Of a DNA stretch of 64,000 nucleotides, positions 62,715 through 64,000 are shown in pieces. The DNA is from Flavobacteriaceae bacterium (GTDB taxonomy: Bacteria; Bacteroidota; Bacteroidia; Flavobacteriales; Flavobacteriaceae), in the NCBI GenBank assembly GCA_030835825.1, contig JAURRA010000017.1, forward strand, positions 43,968 through 107,967, in the 5' to 3' direction. Numbering within the stretch: the stretch's first letter is position 1; each line of letters opens with the position of its first letter. The position numbers and the translations under genes were made by a program. The notes beneath the pieces were generated by a model, which made no database searches, had not been told where the DNA came from, and saw nothing but the letters and a program-made list of their open reading frames with translations.

Positions 62715-63101
62715 TTAGACTGCGCCTAAAATATGCTTCAGTTCATTAATTTGATTTTCCCAAATCAATTTGGCTTCTTCCAAATCATCTTCTTCAGCGA
62801 AATCGGTAACGATAAGCGAAACATCTTTAGTAATTTCGTAAACTTGAAGGCGCATTTCAAAGTAAGATCCGTCATCTTCCTGATCTAACCATTGAAATTT
62901 AACGCGTTCACCGTTCTTTTTACTCAATAGTTTGGCGCGTTCTTCCGAGTCATCCCAAATAAAGGCAAAGGTGTCTCCTCTAGAATTGACATTGTCTGCA
63001 AACCATTCCGACAGGCCTGATGCCGTGGACATGTATTGAAACAACATGTTCGTTGAAGCGTGTATGGGAAATTCAAGTTCAAATTTTGTCTTTGTGACCA
63101 T
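62715..63101 (-). CDS. START-like domain protein
   Basis: A 128-residue helix-grip protein found in Bacteroidota: KFELEFPIHASTNMLFQYMSTASGLSEWFADNV (split: FPIHASTNMLFQYMSTASGL and SEWFADNV), FIWDDSEERAKLL and VYEITKDVSLIVTDFAEEDD match the START_2/AHSA1-like group. No enzyme motif. It is 2 bases upstream of the PabC-like gene and so in the same operon. A ligand- or co-chaperone-type role is inferred only from the fold. Confidence 0.85.
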   Translation of the reverse strand: MVTKTKFELEFPIHASTNMLFQYMSTASGLSEWFADNVNSRGDTFAFIWDDSEERAKLLSKKNGERVKFQWLDQEDDGSYFEMRLQVYEITKDVSLIVTDFAEEDDLEEAKLIWENQINELKHILGAV

Positions 63102-63177
63102 AGTCTCTGTAAAGTGGTCAAGATAGATATATAATTTAAAAAAAAAACGAATTGTGATGATTATTATTGAAGCTAAA

Positions 63178-63208
63178 TTTGTGACAATTGAATTTGTTGC
63201 TATCTTTG
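63178..63208 (+). promoter_or_regulatory. promoter of tRNA-Met
   Basis: TTTG at 63178-63181, 19-base spacer, TATCTTTG at 63201-63208, ending 15 bases ahead of the tRNA. It fits the Bacteroidota promoter consensus. Confidence 0.75.
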
Positions 63209-63222
63209 AGGCCTTGAAAAAT

Positions 63223-63296
63223 GGCGAGGTAGCTCAGCTGGTTAGAGCGTCGGATTCATAACCCGGAGGTCGGGGGATCGTGCCCCCCTCTCGCTA
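63223..63296 (+). tRNA. tRNA-Met (CAT anticodon, elongator type)
   Basis: Acceptor GGCGAGG/TCTCGCT with two G-U pairs, D-arm AGCTCAGCTGGTTAGAGC, anticodon loop TTCATAA with CAT at 63257-63259. G1-U72 and the absence of a C1-A72 mismatch argue against initiator tRNA; tRNA-Ile2 (CAT, lysidine) is a weaker alternative. The T-loop is ATCGTGC instead of TTCRANY, with A54 and T58 swapped relative to the canonical pair. CCA is not encoded. Confidence 0.9.
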
Positions 63297-63691
63297 CATA
63301 TTTGGCACTCTTTACACTAAAGAATTTGGTTCCAGATTCTATTGGACCTCCCAAATGGTATTTCCTTCCTTTAATATTCTACAAAACACCTTGTGGTATT
63401 GCTTTTTTTTGAGTAGCAGTTTTTTTTATGGAAAAAAATATTACTTTTACTTTGATTCTGATCCCAAATCTCAATCTTCAAAAGTAGCTTAACCGAAATA
63501 ATAGTTTTTTTAGAATTTTTTGATTGGGATAAGTTGAGTTGGTGTTTTTGTTAAGACACCAAAATCACATCTGTCGTTGCATGTCATTCAGGTCATATTG
63601 GCCAGTCTGGCTGCAACAAGAAAATGTTGATTTTTGTAATGTTAAAAACATTTAAATCGAAAATGTAAGCAATAAATTTAAACTAAAAAAG
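63297..63691. other. non-coding, AT-rich stretch with no clear gene
   Basis: No reading frame here looks like a protein; the one open frame overlapping the tRNA is a shadow. The stretch has poly-T runs, a weak inverted repeat TTGGTGT/ACACCAA at 63539-63562, and a GC-richer patch at about 63560-63630 containing the palindrome GCCAG-T-CTGGC. No tRNA-like or riboswitch-like fold was recognised by eye. Confidence 0.5.
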
Positions 63692-64000
63692 ATGAAAAAA
63701 ACAAATCTCATTTTACACATTATCCCTCTAATCATTGTTTTGATAAGTTGTACTGAAAAAGAAGAGATGACTACAACATTCCGCTAGTGATGGTGACATT
63801 ATAGGTGTTGTGGGAGACGCTAAAAAAGAACTTGGCAATATTCCAACGATTAGAAAAAGATTCATTGGATTTCAAACCTACTTGTACGGCAAAAAAGAAG
63901 CAATTTGACAAACACAACCGATACACATACCGACGCTTCACAGCCACACCATCCAAAGCTCTTAAAAGACTATGGCTACCCCAACGCTGACAGCCGGATG
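63692..64000 (+). pseudogene. frameshifted lipoprotein-like ORF at the right edge
   Basis: An ATG at 63692 begins a lipoprotein signal (KKTNLILHIIPLIIVLISC, Cys at residue 20) but stops at 63785. The frame starting at about 63771 carries a protein-like stretch (SDGDIIGVVGDAKKELGNIP, then FIGFQTYLYGKKEAI), which stops at 63906. The first frame then reads sensibly again to the edge (HHPKLLKDYGYPNADSRM). Two compensating frameshifts in a short decayed gene, or sequencing errors, would explain it. No family is recognised and the right end is missing. Confidence 0.3.

Noticed and set aside
63280..63492. 70-codon plus-strand frame after tRNA-Met
   Set aside because: It begins inside the tRNA and has no protein-like pattern; it is AT-rich low-complexity sequence.
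63596..63615. Sigma-54-like TGGC/TGC element
   Set aside because: The spacing between the GG and GC dinucleotides is one base too long, and there is no intact gene or activator downstream.
63805..63990. 61-codon plus-strand frame at the right edge
   Set aside because: Less protein-like than the fragments in the other two frames; probably a shadow.

Overview
This 64 kb window is bacterial chromosome from a member of the Bacteroidota, most likely a marine Flavobacteriia-type organism. The evidence is menaquinone, mevalonate-pathway and bacillithiol genes; a type IX secretion (T9SS) C-terminal sorting tail; conserved Flavobacteriales neighbourhoods (FtsK-LolA-LptG-RibBA and DUF493-DUF4290-MurA); ribosome binding sites without Shine-Dalgarno sequences; and promoters of the Bacteroidota type, TTTG-N19/20-TAnnTTTG, best seen in front of three tRNA genes and the HU gene. 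Coding density is high, most genes are housekeeping, and I see no prophage, integrase, transposase or CRISPR array.

Layout. 1-5652 (minus): menaquinone operon in the order thioesterase, menF, menD, S1-domain RNA-binding protein, menB, menA; menA runs off the left edge. 5764-6613: two small membrane-protein genes. 6666-11653: dnaK (minus), then panB, an RluA-type pseudouridine synthase and an aldehyde dehydrogenase (plus). 11700-18979 (mostly minus): yifB/comM, an orphan Rhs-core fragment, a pabB-tilS-yheT operon, a small membrane protein, and lpd. 19123-24174: a PLP lyase of the methionine gamma-lyase type with an NhaC-family transporter, then katG. 24408-30750: diacylglycerol kinase, then ftsK, lolA-like, lptF/G and ribBA. 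30793-33464 (minus): a KdnA-like aminotransferase, a nitroreductase and a TauE/SafE protein. 33559-38476: tRNA-Ser, HMG-CoA synthase, rmuC, a tandem UspA protein and a PhoD-like phosphatase. 38537-42532: a 1331-residue secreted fusion of FG-GAP/ASPIC repeats, a vanadium-haloperoxidase-type domain and a T9SS tail. 42670-48360 (minus): tRNA-His, bshB1, a broken AsmA-like gene and the fused cytochrome c maturation gene ccsBA. 48484-51254: DUF2520, kdsC-like, maf, lipoprotein. 51355-54968: a tightly packed set ending in a DNA photolyase (unknown, TIGR03643, SDR, TspO, SRPBCC, photolyase). 54965-57291 (minus): murA, DUF4290, DUF493. 57371-63101: AAA ATPase, recQ, fmt, HU, yqgE (plus); pabC-like and START-like (minus). 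63223-63296: tRNA-Met. The last 700 bases hold no intact gene.

The most interesting items are the large haloperoxidase fusion, the photolyase-linked cluster (which includes an SDR without its catalytic tyrosine), the lyase/NhaC pair with a nine-G tract inside the transporter, RibBA with a dead GTP cyclohydrolase half, MurA with Asp in place of the catalytic Cys, and the AsmA-like gene that lost its middle at a short tandem repeat. No wholly new multi-gene defence or mobile system is evident. Function calls rest on motif and family recognition from the sequence alone; no database search was run.
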